A stretch of 64,000 nucleotides of DNA from Trichaptum fuscoviolaceum (GCA_910574455.1 CAJSYZ010000002.1:5667671-5731670), one strand, 5' to 3'; positions 13,187 through 25,329 are shown, counted from the first letter of the stretch. The notes: generated by a model not told the origin, from the letters alone. Numbers and translations: made by a program.

Positions 13187-13249
13187 TCAGCTGGGAAATC
13201 GGAGGAAGCGGTGAGTGTAAAGGAGGAGGCTTGTCGGATCTGTAACTAA

Positions 13250-14990
13250 TCTCTAAAATATCATTTGATAAACATTTATTATAATTGAATAATAATGAAC
13301 TGTATTCCATTCCGTATTGCTGTGTATCAATTCCATATGTTTTTCGAGGTTGTACTCAAAGTATTATTGAAGTACGGAATCAGGATTTCTTTGTAATTTA
13401 CAATATCAAAGATGTGCGACATACTGTATTGTACAAGCAAATAAAAATTAGGGACAATTTTAGCATAACGTATACATCGACCTCACCTCCAATCCTTCGC
13501 AGCTAATCAGAGGAGGAGCGAACCTTTAGAGTCCCTGATAAACTTCCGAGGGCACCCATGGACCAAAGCGTGCATTGATAATCGGCTTTATTACTTCAAT
13601 CAGCGGTGAATCGCACGTTCACACAGAGCTCGCCAGGATCGTACGTAAAGCAGGACGTCCGATTCGCCAGGACTATCAAATCCATGTCCGAATTGCATTG
13701 GGCGTGACCGTCTGTGCGACGAGAATCTAGTTAATTGGGAGTTCTGTGGCATCCAGGGTGGCCTGGTCTGCTTATTTCCGATGTCGTGGTCGAGATCGAT
13801 GTTAAACTGACAACTGGAGGTCATAGGAAGTTGTGAGTTTTCCGACGACTTCGTGAGCAAATTCCCAGAAATGTATGTACTCAAATTCGAGTTTGAATTT
13901 CGTGATGACGTCCATCATATCTGCATGTGTGCCAATCCTGTCCACCCCATCGGTAACAAGCGCGACAACCTCATTGTATCTGAGCTAGTTCAGGGCATTA
14001 GCAGATGTAAGTTGAAAGTGGACCTGAAGTACTACGCACCATATGTAATGCAGTTCAGATACTTGAGCGAAGGCGTCGGAGATATAGAGCCTGACAAACT
14101 CGTAGGAGAGTACATACCTTCGATGAAGACGTATCCAAATTGTTCACGCCTGCTGCCGATCCAACATCACCCATGCTCTTCAGGAATATCTCGACGTCTA
14201 AGCCTCTCCTCCAAAGTACCTTCGTCTGGGCCAAGCATTAATCTCCAAGACAAATGAGAGGATGCACCTACGAGATGCGGAGCTCCAAATCAAAAGTGCT
14301 GTGCGTTGAGCGAGATGATTGAAGGTAAACACAGAACATCCGTGTGGTGGTCTGGCACGATGTCAACGCTGGTATATTGGGTCGTTCGCCCGGGAAACAA
14401 ATAGAATGTCTAATCTGTTTGTGTGATGGCGACGTGGTGGAGATGACGGTGTCGAGGAACGGAAGTTAGGACTGAAAGCAATGCAAGATAGTTATCCGCA
14501 GTATTGAGGAATGCGGTCTGAAGAAGCTCTGTTCTCATTAGAAGTGAGTGCTGGTTCTGCTGGTGAACGTTCCGAAACGCCAATGATATACTTCTGTCCA
14601 CCTCGGTCGGTCGTAGAACATGACGCATACGTTCTGGAATGTCAGATACAGGCTCTTCCGGTTTCTGCTGACTATCGGATAGCGTGGTGTGGGCAGAGGA
14701 GAACACGGCGTGGAGAGTAGTGGAAGGGTGAGCTTAACCGGAGACTGGCTTCACAACCATGCACTCACATGCTCTCAACACTGCAGCTCCCCATTCCTAC
14801 TCAACATCCTCTCCGACCTAATACACCAGCTTGCAGCACAACCCTTTGGATCTGCTCGTCTTCAAAAATTGGGGAAAGGTGATGATGGTGCCGGTCAAGT
14901 TCATCAAGCTGGTCAGTAACTGCAAGTGGAACCGGTATTCCAGGGATCACTAGCACTCCCGTCAGCTGCCGGACATTGCGGATTTGTATT
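13250..14990. other. Unassigned sequence between TPR genes 2 and 3
   Basis: The sequence is AT-rich just after the TPR stop. It then has only short, unconserved open frames, of which the plus-strand one at 13853-14257 is the longest. I see no domain, splice-consistent gene or repeat here. Confidence 0.3.
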
Positions 14991-14999
14991 TCTGAACTT

Positions 15000-15170
15000 A
15001 CGCAGCGTACGTACACTCGACATTCTCCGTTTCCCAACATACTCAAAGAATGCCCATAACCATCCCTCGGACCTTATGCAACGCTCGCGGCTCGTACTAT
15101 CTCGTTGGACACACAGCAGATGGAGGAGAAAAGATTGGATCTTACTGAAGCTTGAAAGTTTGGATGGGAG
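15000..15170. repeat. Diverged copy of the TPR upstream spacer
   Basis: 'AAGAATGCCCATAACC', 'ACGCTCGCG' and a 'TGGATCTTACTGAAGCTT' stretch occur in the order seen in the spacers at 10025-10140 and 2930-3020. This places the interrupted TPR gene that starts at 15929 in the same duplicated family. Confidence 0.45.
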
Positions 15171-15928
15171 ATGCGCACCTACGCCAGTTCGTCGCCGAAG
15201 GTAGCTCGCGAACTGCGCCGCGAAATGTTTCTCGCACCAACAACACCCTCGTTCTTCAGGAATCATGAATACCTCGATGTCTAATCCAGTCTGCGCTCGC
15301 CTGCCATCCTACATTTATCTCTAAGGCAAGAAAAAGCGCCCACGGCTATGGCTTTGGGGCACCTAAGATCGGAGTCTAACATGTTGAGCAGGATGGTGAG
15401 TCCCAGTAAATTCACGCGGTGCTCTGCCGCAGTGCCAAGCAGCAAACAATGAGGGAATGGCTGATGTTTGCAGGAGGAGACATCTGAATAAGACGGAAGG
15501 GATGGCGGTGTTGGAGAATGGAAGGAAGGTCAGAGTTGATGCTGTGTCCGCACCGTGATGATGGCGTTCGTTCGATGCAATCCACCCTTTTAATTCTCTA
15601 GCTCTTCAACTCTGGTATATTTGAGGAAGTCATGATATACATTGGGATTGAAGCACCTCATGTAATTTGATGATCAAGCCATGAACAGCGCAGCCTTCAC
15701 TGACACTTGCTTGATTGACGCTGGCCATTGCACTGCTACAACTTGGAACCGAAGACGCCCATGCCTCAGGCTGTTGTTATAGTTATGGATACTACTAGCC
15801 TCATTGCCAGTTGCAGTGCCATCACAGTATAATAGTCCGCAGCCACCGCCCAGAGCCTGCTCCCAATTTTCGCTCCTTCATCCTCACCCTCAAAGCAGAC
15901 AGAGTCTCGCTGACCTTTATGGCCGGCC

Positions 15929-17080
15929 ATGGACCTTTCTGTGTCTACCATTACGACCGTAGGAAAGGCCTTGCGGAAACTCAAGTCCTTAATCGAACAG
16001 GTGGGTGCCACGTCTTGATTCGGTGGCCTCCTGGGACCTAACACCATCATTCATTGCACTGTAGCTCCGTAAGAATAACAATGACATCCTCGACCTCGGA
16101 AACACGCTGGTAAATGAGATAGACTTTCTCATTAACCTACGAAAGCCATGCTCTGGCGAACATGTATCCGAGCTGGACGGATTTTTAGACGCCTTGGTCG
16201 TGTATGTCGCAGCTCGCTTGTTCACTCTTCATTCATCTTTACTCCAGTCTTCAGAAAACTCAAAGTACTCTGCACTGATCTTGAAAAGCTCATTCCTGTG
16301 CCGGGAAAAGGTGCCTTGAAACGAATGTACATCTCGGGCAAAACTCTCTACGATGCAGACTCGGCCCAAAAGAAAATAGCGCGATTACGCGAAGAGGTCG
16401 CAAGCGCACGGAGTAATTTCCTAGTATGCCATAGACCTAAATTCTTCTTTGAGGTTATGTATTGATCATCTGTATTTCTTCCAGGTAAAGAACAGTGCTC
16501 TTGTTGCATTGAATGTAGAGAGTATTCAAGAACAGATGATGGGTTTGCGATCGAGCATGACCCTGCTACTCCAGCGAGGTGAAAGAGACCCGACGGAAGC
16601 AAGCAGAATGTTTGGCGTCGACACCATGACAGAAGAGCAACGGAGGGCTGAGCTTTGCAATACAGAATTGGTATGTCTCTTGGGATTATTCGCACAACAG
16701 AAGCTCATTGTATCGTAACAGGATCAATCAGTTCCCAGGAAAAAATTGAAGACCTCCAGTACCACAATCGTTCGTCTCTGGTGCCCTTGAATAAAATTCC
16801 GAAACTCATCATCGTTTAGGACCTTGCCGCTACTACTCGCAGCGAAAAGCTCATGCTAATTAACTTGAAGATCCGGACGCTTGAGGCGGCTCTGGAAAAC
16901 GGCGCTCCTACGCAATCCATTGTCCCACACAGAGAGGACACGCGAGCATATCGACCTACACCCGATGATCCCTTTTTTTCCACTTACAATGATCCAAAAA
17001 GCGCATGGAGACGGCCGAATGCCTTGATAGAAACCGTTGCATTACTCGATGAGCTGCAAAACCCAGACTCCCTCGCAAGC
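15929..17080 (+). pseudogene. TPR gene 3, 5' part: helical N-terminal domain plus start of TPR region, cut by a 26-kb insertion
   Basis: Exons are visible at about 15929-16000, 16065-16202, 16257-16422 and 16485-16670, then a further one or two before a final exon from 16819 to the insertion point at 17080. The start is MDLSVSTITTVGKALRKLK. The next segments (DILDLGNTLVNEIDF, ..LIPVPGKGALKRMY, then KKIARLREEVASARSNF) have the helix spacing of the four-helix MLKL-N/HeLo-like bundles found in fungal NLR-type proteins; this is pattern recognition only. From DLAATTRSEKLML onward it aligns with exon 3 of the sister TPR genes (DLTLTTREEN...). The frame stops at ...LQNPDSLAS and resumes at 43298 with TPALVPFIRADRL. 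Confidence 0.7.
17070..17080. repeat. Left 11-bp target-site duplication
   Basis: CCCTCGCAAGC here is repeated at 43287-43297. Keeping one copy and deleting 17081-43297 restores the TPR reading frame exactly. Confidence 0.8.
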
Positions 17081-18370
17081 CGGCCTACAGATTTTAACAT
17101 GCAGGTTCCGCGCGCGGTAAATGGTAAATCGATCGATTTACCGCCCATAGTGAGCATTACCGCGAGTACTTCCGCGCAGTTCCTTCCACTTTCTCACGTC
17201 TCCCTCTCCTCTTTGGTGAGGGTTCTACGGGTTATTGTAACTTTTAAAAATACAAAAAAAAAAAAACGTACACGGTTCCATGGGTGTATGCTACAAGATA
17301 TATTTTTTTCAGTATTATTCCGAATTTACTGGAATAAAACATGTCAAAGAGGCATACAGTTAGAAACAAGAAGGGCGGTAATCTGTATGGTAGGCGCGGT
17401 AAATGTCCGCGGTAGTTGAATGGAAGAGCGGTAAAGTTCGTGAAATAGCGCGGAAGTCATGGTAAAATCAATGGTAGGCATGGTAAAATCAACGGTAGGC
17501 ATGGTAAAACCAACGGTAGCATGGTAAAATCAACGGTAATGCATGGTAATGGCGCGGAAGTGGGCGGTAAAGTCGACGGTAATGGCGCGGAAGTGGGAGA
17601 TAAAGTCAACAGTAATAGCGCGGAACTGCATGTTAATCTTGCACGACCCTGAATTGTGCCTGAGAATTTGCGGTAGCTGCGCGGTAATGTTCGAAAGTTC
17701 CGTGCAGTAGATTTAAGTCAAGAGAAATTCAGAATACATATGAAAGCAATGAGAAGAATAGCTACTCACACAATACAGTTGAAAGTGACTTCGTAGCTTC
17801 GACAACGATGATCTACTACATTTCTAATGGTATTCCCGAAATATAATAACTCCATCCTTTCACTGTCTCTAAAATACCGGATTAGCATGTGCATTATATT
17901 CCATATGTATTATAAATTGAATCCGATGATTCTTGACTGTATTTTGGGTGACAGGTATTCTGCTTCAACATAAACATAAGTGCCCATAATTAGGGCCGGT
18001 TCTTAGCACTTTATATATCTAGCAACTTGAACTCTCAGATGAAGAATTGTTGATATCGACAACTTGACGTTAATCTCATGCCGCACTCTGCTCTCTTTGC
18101 TTCGACAATAACACTTGCAAGATATTTACATTTATGAAGCTGTGACACTTGCTGTATTGTGCGCTATCAAATAGTTTTATTTCTCTAATTTCTGCTCTAC
18201 TTACAAGGAACTGTCTAAATTAGCTGCGCGGTAAAGTGGAAGGTACTGCGCGGTAATATCGACGGTAATGGCGCTGAAGTGCGCGGTAAAATCGACGGAA
18301 CCGAGCGGAACTGCATGGTAATTTCCCGCGGTACTGCGCGGTACTGCGCGGTAGCACGGTAATCTGTATG
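17081..18370. repeat. CGGTAA-rich subterminal or nested repeat region
   Basis: No gene is seen. Two clusters (about 17116-17710 and 18221-18370) consist of degenerate copies of (GCG)CGGTAA(A/T) and GGCGCGGAAGT. A perfect 20-bp palindrome lies at 17123-17142, and 'CGGTAATCTGTATG' occurs twice (about 17376 and 18357). The middle (17720-18220) is AT-rich. Dense short repeats like this often serve as transposase-binding arrays; that role is inference. Confidence 0.5.
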
Positions 18371-18447
18371 TTACAGCCTGTAACATAAACCTTGACCCCC
18401 CCTCTCAAAATCAAAAGTTTTTTTTCGCGCGTCACGTGCGTCACGTG
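18371..18447 (+). repeat. Left terminal inverted repeat (77 bp)
   Basis: The sequence begins TTACAGCCTGTAACATAAAC and runs through a C-run, CTCAAAATC(A/G)AAAG, a T-run and GCGCGTCACGTGCGTCACGTGC. It matches 43198-43275 on the opposite strand with only a few differences. Weaker inverted similarity continues inward (CATCAGGGAAACT..TCTGCT at 18455 and about 42800). Confidence 0.85.
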
Positions 18448-18449
18448 CT

Positions 18450-19066
18450 AAGCCAACATCAGGGAAACTTCCGTCTGCTTACGGCGACTGGCGCGTCCTG
18501 GCGCGTCCTGAAGCTTCCTTAAATGGGATGAAGCGATGCCATGCCTACCTGAAGCGTTGCCTGGCTGCCTGATGGCCTTAGAACACGGTGTTTCAGGACG
18601 AAATCAGTGCATAAGGAGGGAAGTTGTACATCAGGCGCCAAGCCAGGCTCAAGTGAGATTTAAGCACGAGCGTGCACAGTTTAAGTAAAATGGCAAGTAC
18701 AAGATAAGTTCATCAGCAGATTCAGTATAGAAGTCGAGCGCCGCCACTCATTACTGCCAACTACTACTACTACTGTGCATGTATTGAGACTTCAAGCTCA
18801 GGCTCGTTCATCATCATCATCATCATTATAGTATGACAGGTGTTGCTCATGCTATCCAGCACACCCATTCCCTGGGTGTTCACCAAACTATAACTAGCAC
18901 TAGTGGTATACAAAGTAAAAAGCAATATGTACTATGTGAAAATGTATAGGAAGGGCTACAGTACTATGGGCAGTTGCAATCATGATCGTACATCTGGTTC
19001 AAGTTACAGTCTATCTCATTCTGAAAACCCGATACTATCCGACACGTTCAAATTTCCCTGCTACAT
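18450..19066. other. Left subterminal non-coding region of the transposon
   Basis: No gene is seen. It holds tandem GGCGCGTCCT, CTACTACTACT and CATCATCATCAT tracts, and partial inverted similarity to 42720-42805 near the right end. Confidence 0.4.
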
Positions 19067-19067
19067 A

Positions 19068-21333
19068 CTACGCCATGTTCAAATGATCAAATTCAGCACA
19101 TCCCACTATCGATTTCAACTGTTTTTCTTCGGGCTCTGTCCAAGCCCTCGCGCGTGAGATGAAAGCCGCAATTCTCAACTGCCCATTATTATTTGGTGGA
19201 GGTGGTAAGTCAGGACCCAAAAGATCACCGCTGACCTCATAAACACCTGCGACCACCTCCCGAAACGCGTCTGTGAACTTTGCTTTCTCGGTTTCTGAGA
19301 GGGGCGTCCCGTCGGATTCCTCGGCATCTGAAGCGAACAGACTTGACAGCCTTGTAGCGGATTCATAAATCTTCTCGACACTCCACTCTCGCTCATGTGC
19401 GATCGCATTCAGTGCTTTGCCCATAACAGATTTCTTGTTCACGACGTGCTTGAAGATTTCATCATTGGTAACTATCGCGAGCCATCTTTTCACTGTCGTA
19501 TATCCATGAATTAGAGCTCTCTGGGTATTTTCCGCCTTATTCAAAGCCGAAGAATAGAAGTTCAATGTCTGGGGTTCGGGAGGGACCACTTCATTGTCAG
19601 AGTTGCGGGGACGTTTCCTCTGAGGATCATCCATAACATCTGTGTGATCCGGAAGGGCACGCTTGCGATGGTCACGTATGTAGCCAGATGAATGAACTTC
19701 AGGTCCTTGCTTTCGTAGATTTGTCGAATCCATACTTCGATCCAATCGTTTACGGTGCCCCTCGAATGCAGCCATACGTTGCTGGCGAAAGGGCGCTACA
19801 GTTGGTTCCAATTCCTTCTGTAAGTCCTTGGACGCAAGCATATCGCTGCCTTGGAAAACAGCAATTGCCTCTTGAAGTTTGACATCGATATTTTTGCTGT
19901 TCACCTCCCGTGCCGATAGGTTGCGTTTCACCAATATCAGTAAACGGTTCAAATCAATCGCCCCCACAGATGGCCATCGATCATACCCATCCGGATAGAT
20001 ATCCTCGTTGCTGGTAAAAATAATACACGCTTTTTGCGCCGGCGTCTGGTAATCGTGTGATCCTCCTGCCCGTCCTCCTTCCCTCTCGTGCAGTTCAATG
20101 CGGTTGCGGAACACGTGAATCATCTCGTCCAGAAGTTCGATGTGGTTCCTATACGCAACGTAATGGGCTAGGAACAAGGGGATGAAGAAATAGAATATCC
20201 CAGACTTAAATATGGGAAGCTCGAGTTTGTTGTCAGTGTAATTCAGACAGTACTTCTGCTCTCGCAGACTGGGCAGAGGTCCTCTTTCTCGAAAGCGCGT
20301 TCTTTCGTCCATCGGATATAGACTTTCTCCCAATGGGGACCTCGATTGAATCAGACGGAGAGAATTTCCTTCGCCATGAAGAGTTTTATGATAGTTCACA
20401 AAAATATGTTTCATCTGAAGGTTGAAGCTCATCCATTCTATCTTTCGCTGGCCTCAGAACTGAAGGCAAGCTTCCCTCTCAGACTTCTCAAAGGGAAGGA
20501 GGAAAAACGAGCCGTGAACAACATAGCGTTGAAGGTCCTCCAGGAAAGACCTCAAGGTCACCCCATCCTTCGCCACTTGATTCTAGATGAAGACTGTCTG
20601 ACGTTTAGAATCAATGTTAAGAAGTATGACCATTACATACCCCATCAACACTTTCACATAATAGATCGACAGTTTCAAAAACCTCTTCGACGAGCTTCTC
20701 CTGTTTACTGAAGGATTCGCTAAGTCTCGTGAGTTCTTGAAACTTTGCATGGTATGCCTTCTTCATTTCCGTCACCTCGTTTCTCAGAGCGGCTACCTCT
20801 GCACGAAGATCCTCGTCTTCCGTCTGCACGACTGATGCATCCTGTCCTGTCTCTTGCCCTCCTTGCTCTCCCGTCCTAGCAGGATCCAATACACTTAAAT
20901 CACAACTATTTTGCATGGCCTCGTCGTGTTCATTCGTTCCGGAAGATAGACACCTGTGTATACCTTTTGCCGAATTATATCTTGTTTAAGAGTTGCCATA
21001 GCGATAAAGGCTTATAATTTGCGCTAATAAGCAATTATCCATAGATATCAATTGAGATAAGTTAATACCTGAAGGAGCCGACTTTGACTCGTTGATCTCA
21101 GCTTTGACCCCCCAGACAGGTTCCTTTCTTGGGCCTTCCACATTATCAAGAGTATATTCCACCGGACCATTTTGCGCCTCCATCGCCTTACCCCTCGGGC
21201 TGTCTAAGAGACTCATAGACTGAGCTCGCCCTCCCCCGGCGCTGTCAGATTGTTGACTTGGAGGAGCCGAGTGGGATGGCGTCAAGTCCTTCCTATAAGA
21301 AGTTCGCCGCGATGTTGGTTGGTGTCGATGCAA
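19068..21333 (-). pseudogene. Unknown cargo protein with coiled coil, in-frame stop
   Basis: Main exons are 20916-20641 and 20582-19068, joined in phase 0 by a 58-nt intron. An upstream exon ending about 21067 can splice to 'GIHRCLSSGTNEHDEA' just before 20916; its start is uncertain. Residues encoded at 20830-20650 form a heptad-like coiled coil (RAEVAALRNEVTEMKK). Exon 2 is open through about 500 codons except for one TGA at 20456-20454, between ..EACLQF and GQRKIEW. Cues in the body include a hydrophobic IFYFFIPLFLAHYV stretch, LLDEMIHVFRNRIELHE, a proline-rich patch and a lysine/arginine-rich patch (RKRALPDH). I recognise no domain family. It may be dead, or the TGA may lie in an unseen intron. 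Confidence 0.5.
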
Positions 21334-21334
21334 T

Positions 21335-22150
21335 TGGTCCCCACTGATTCAGCGACTTTGAGATACCACTGCTGCGAGTACAATGCGTGGCATCATGCTG
21401 TTTCTGGAATTGCATGATGTTGTTTGGAACCTCGGAAGACCTCAGGCTACGTCTCGGGCTGCGAGTACGTCTGGAGTCAACCCGCGTGGGTCTACCTCGG
21501 TCCTGTGCCAGTGTAGTATGAGTAGTATGGTACTGGTGCGAGCAACCTGGGTCGTCCGAGACTTCTTGTTGTTCTTCAAGTTCTTGACCTAACTCCTGAT
21601 ACCGGTGTGCTTGAGTGCCAGCTGCCAGAGACGACGATACAGGTGTGACACTGTTAGTAGTAAGGCCGCAGCGCCAGACACAATGACCACAACTGCAGGT
21701 GGGACTCAGGCTCCTGGATCGCGTCGTCAGGAGCCAGTCACAGCGGTGGCGAGAGCCTGAGGGTTCGAAGTTCGAGTTTAACATTTCAGGCAGCAGAGTT
21801 GCAGATTTAGAAGTAGTACTACTACTAGTAGTAGTAGTAGTAGTACTAGTGTCAGCCTCAGGCTGAGTGTCCTCTTCTTGAAGCGAGTAGTAGTACTACG
21901 TAGAGTACTCACTGGCAGGCTACTACTATCTGAGTGGTGGCGTGCCAGTGACTCAGTTTGAAACTGCTACTAAGAATAGTAGTGCTACTACAAGAGTCGT
22001 TCAGGCTCAATACTCAAGTTCGCAACAGATATTCCATTAGTACTAGCGTACAACAACACACAACAAAAGCAGAAAAGCATGAAACTAGTAAGAATAGTAG
22101 TGGAGGAATGCGGAAGAAAGACAGATTAACAAAGTAAAGATACATTGTTC
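21335..22150. other. Intergenic spacer with CTA/TAG microsatellites
   Basis: No gene is supported. Imperfect TAGTAGTACTACTACTAGTAG runs occur at about 21812-21850 and 21880-22000. The last 150 bp (22010-22154) are nearly identical to 25560-25721, so the shared 3' flank of the two protease copies begins here. Confidence 0.4.
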
Positions 22151-22154
22151 AGAG

Positions 22155-25100
22155 TCAGTCCTTGCGTGTCGTTGGTACAACGATCGGCGGAAATTTGGCA
22201 TAGGTAAGCATCTCATCAATAGCGAATGCTGGGAGCGCGTAGGTGAAATCGCCGTTGTCAGCACCTGTGCTAACTTGAAGACCCTTGACACAAGTTTCGG
22301 TAATTATTCCGCCCCATTTGCCGTCCAAGGTAGCAATCAGAGAACCAGAATCACCACTTTTTGCGAAACAGTAGTCGTATTTTGAAGGTATATTCCAGAC
22401 AAGGCGTGCAGCTCCTTTTTTCAACTTTGCCAGTGGCGGATTCGTCGGGTTGCCGCCGAGTGTCCTATTTATGACTGCGTAGATCGCAGACTCCATCGGG
22501 TTCGCATATCCAACTGTTACACCAGTGGTAGCACCAGCCTTTAACACCGCAATCTCATGATTGAATTGATCCGACCTTTCGATATACCCTGACTTGATTT
22601 CGAGACGTTCATTCGTAGGGTACGGAACCTTTGCTTTTCCATAGGCCGACCGAATACACTCGATGTTGGTCTCAGGATGCTGCCCGAAGTGAATGACATT
22701 ACACTGAAAGTTCGTTTCGTTGACTTTCTTGTCGAACAGCTGCACGAGGGCAAACTCAGAATTGAAACCGAATTCATGCCCAATCTCGGCACAGGTCTGC
22801 GAGCCTGAATGCGAATAGCCAACATAGCCAATGGTCCCAGCGCGAGTCCCATTAGGTTCGAGTAGGTTGAAATTTTCGTAAACCTTCCGATGGATTTCGC
22901 GATAGTCCCCCATTGCTTTAGTGGTAGATTTGGAGAGCGCAGAGGCTATTTCGATTTCTTGGGAAATGTTGATTGTCATTCCACCATAAGGAGCATACTT
23001 AGCACTTGGGACTGCGATGCTTCCGCTACCATCTGCTTGTAAATCCTTCGAGATCAATTCCAGTTTGTCAAGTCGTTCTTTGCATCTCTGCCTTTGTCTT
23101 CCAAGCTCATTTAACGCTCGACAGAATTCGTTGTCGATAAAGGAACGGTAGGCATCAGGTAGAATATGGACTAGATATAGTTCACGCTTGTCCTCGACGT
23201 CTGATACACGCTGGTCCTCGTCAGCTGGGTTTTCAACGGCGTCCACTAGTTCGTTGATGGTAGTTTCACTAGAGGCGGAAAATATAGCATGTCCGTTAAT
23301 CAAACTGAACAGTTTATCCAACCCCTGAAATTTGATGATGGGACCCCATGTACTGAAAGTGTCCTGACCACTAACTCCTATGCTTGTTCCTCGAAGGGTT
23401 GAAGTGTATGCCTCTAGAGACTTAATTATAGATTCAGGAGATCTGGGTTTACTGGGGTCTCCAATCAATAGTTTATCGGGCGGAAGGACGAGAGCCGTGC
23501 TGTCCGGAATTATGGTATCAGGTGCCAGTGGTCAAAAACAAGGTAAGGAAACGTTCTCTGTCGGGTCCTTGGTTTCTTGGCCGAGACTTCCGAACCCAGA
23601 CGCGGGAGCGGCAAGGCCATCGACTACATGTGATTGTCCAGGTGCTGGTACGGGGCCAGGTAGTTGTTCGTGTTCGAGAGGTTTTCCGTCGTCCAGGGGA
23701 TTAGGGGTTGGTACCACCCCACTTGCGGAACAGGACTGAGGAATGGCCTCGCGAAATTCTACCTCGAACCGCCCTGATAATGTCCAGCGCTTGCGAATGG
23801 AGCTTCTAATCGCGTCGGCGCATTCACAATAAACATCACCAACAGGCCTCTCGTAGTCGGAGGGCATAAGCACCTCCAACTCGGACGGTATTACTCCAAT
23901 CCACACGACAACAGGATCTGACCTCCCGTCTTCCCCCTTCCCGTCTTTATGATATCCAATCTTGCATATATCTATGCATGTCACGGTATGCCTGACGTGA
24001 AAGCGATCAAAAGCATCTTCAAATATAGGTAGCAAAACGGGCCATTGCCCAATCAGAGGGCAGTTGTTGTCAAGGACGTTTATGTGCTTCATCGCTTTCT
24101 CGCGCTTATGCGGTCCCGGAATGTTCCCCTGGCGTCCCACAAAAAATCCACGACGCCCGACAGGAACAGCGTTGGTCGGACATCCCCAGTAATAATTGAG
24201 ATGATCCTTCAGATCCCAAATCCTCCGAGTCTTCACAGGTTTTTTCGCTTCCAATGATATGATATTAGAACTGTCTGTGAGAAGGGTCGTATCCGGGATT
24301 GTCTTCTGTGTCACTGCCAGTGGCGGCGGTAGAGGTACCGGCCATACACCATGTACTGGGGGTCCATTGAACGTCTAATGGAGGCAGAAGGGGAAACGGT
24401 AACAAATCAGCATGGCTGGGGAAAAAGCAAATGACATAGCACGACATACATCTACGATGTCACCAATCTTCGACAATTGCGTTTCGCGAACTGGCGCGGC
24501 CACCGCAGTATCGGTAGCCTGAGAGTCTTCCTTGCTTGTAGCGATACCGGAACTCAGGCTGAGTTGTTTCACTCCCGAGGACGTCTCTTGTGTCACTCGT
24601 GGCGGCAACTTCTGCTTACTGTCTACTGGAGGCGCATTGGACGTCTTTAGATGAGACGATGAGAATTCATTATGCATGATAACAAACAAAAGTAGCACGA
24701 CATACGTTTACGCTGTCATCAATCTTTGACAATTGCGTTTCGCGAACTGGCGAGGCAACCGCAGCATCGGCAGAATCCTGCTTGCCAGTGAGATAGAGAT
24801 GGGGGAAAGAGACAAATCAGCGTGGAACAGGGAGAATGAGAACAGGACATACTCGGTTGTTAACTTTTTTGCCATCGTAAACAAACGTTATCTTGGTGAT
24901 GCAATGTTGAGGCAGATGGAGAGGGGTCAACTCAACATGACAGATAAGAATAAATTAGTGAATCGTACTTTGACCTTTGCCTTGTTGTTAGGATCGTAAT
25001 GTAACCGTAACAATTGTTCCGTAGTAGCGGCTCTCCGTTGAGCAGGAATGTTGGACAGCTTCAAGTTGAGAAGAGAGAAAGATAGAATATCAGTAAAACC

Positions 25101-25329
25101 TAATAAGAACTTGAAGCCACCGGCACTACACAAAAATTGCATAAGCCTGAGAAACAAGACATACATCAAATATTATGCGAGTGTCACTGCGCTCTAGTGC
25201 AACAATGACCTTCCAGAATAAAGATAATAGTGTCGGGGTGAAGTGGGGGAATAACAAGTCAATACCAGTACAGCGATACAAGAAAGAAGGACATACTTTA
25301 AAATTCAGACTGAAGTCGGACTTCGACAT
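22155..25329 (-). pseudogene. Trypsin-fold (PA clan) cargo protein, copy 1, with nonsense codon
   Basis: The gene reads from ATG 25329 through several short phase-0 exons (MSKSDFSLNFK; VIVALERSDTRIIFD; ..LLRLHYDPNNKAKVK; ITFVYDGKKVNNR; two similar SPVRETQLSKI / APVRETQLSKI exons) into a large exon from about 24375. The large exon has a private N-terminal module (HLNYYWGCPTN, DNNCPLIGQWPVLLPIFED, VVVWIGVIPSELEVL) and then a chymotrypsin-like domain. A His lies in SLINGHAIF, the Asp position is occupied by Glu in SEFALVQLF, and the nucleophile region is AKSGDSGSLIATLDGKWGG. TGA at 23534-23532 replaces the CGA present in copy 2, so the copy is probably truncated before the protease domain. Substrate and function are unknown. 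Similar proteins occur in other Agaricomycetes as hypothetical proteins, as far as I recall. Confidence 0.65.

Noticed and set aside
16853..17419. Continuation of the TPR frame into the CGGTAA repeats as a host protein end
   Set aside because: Homology stops at 17080 exactly at the target duplication; the rest is read-in to the inserted DNA.
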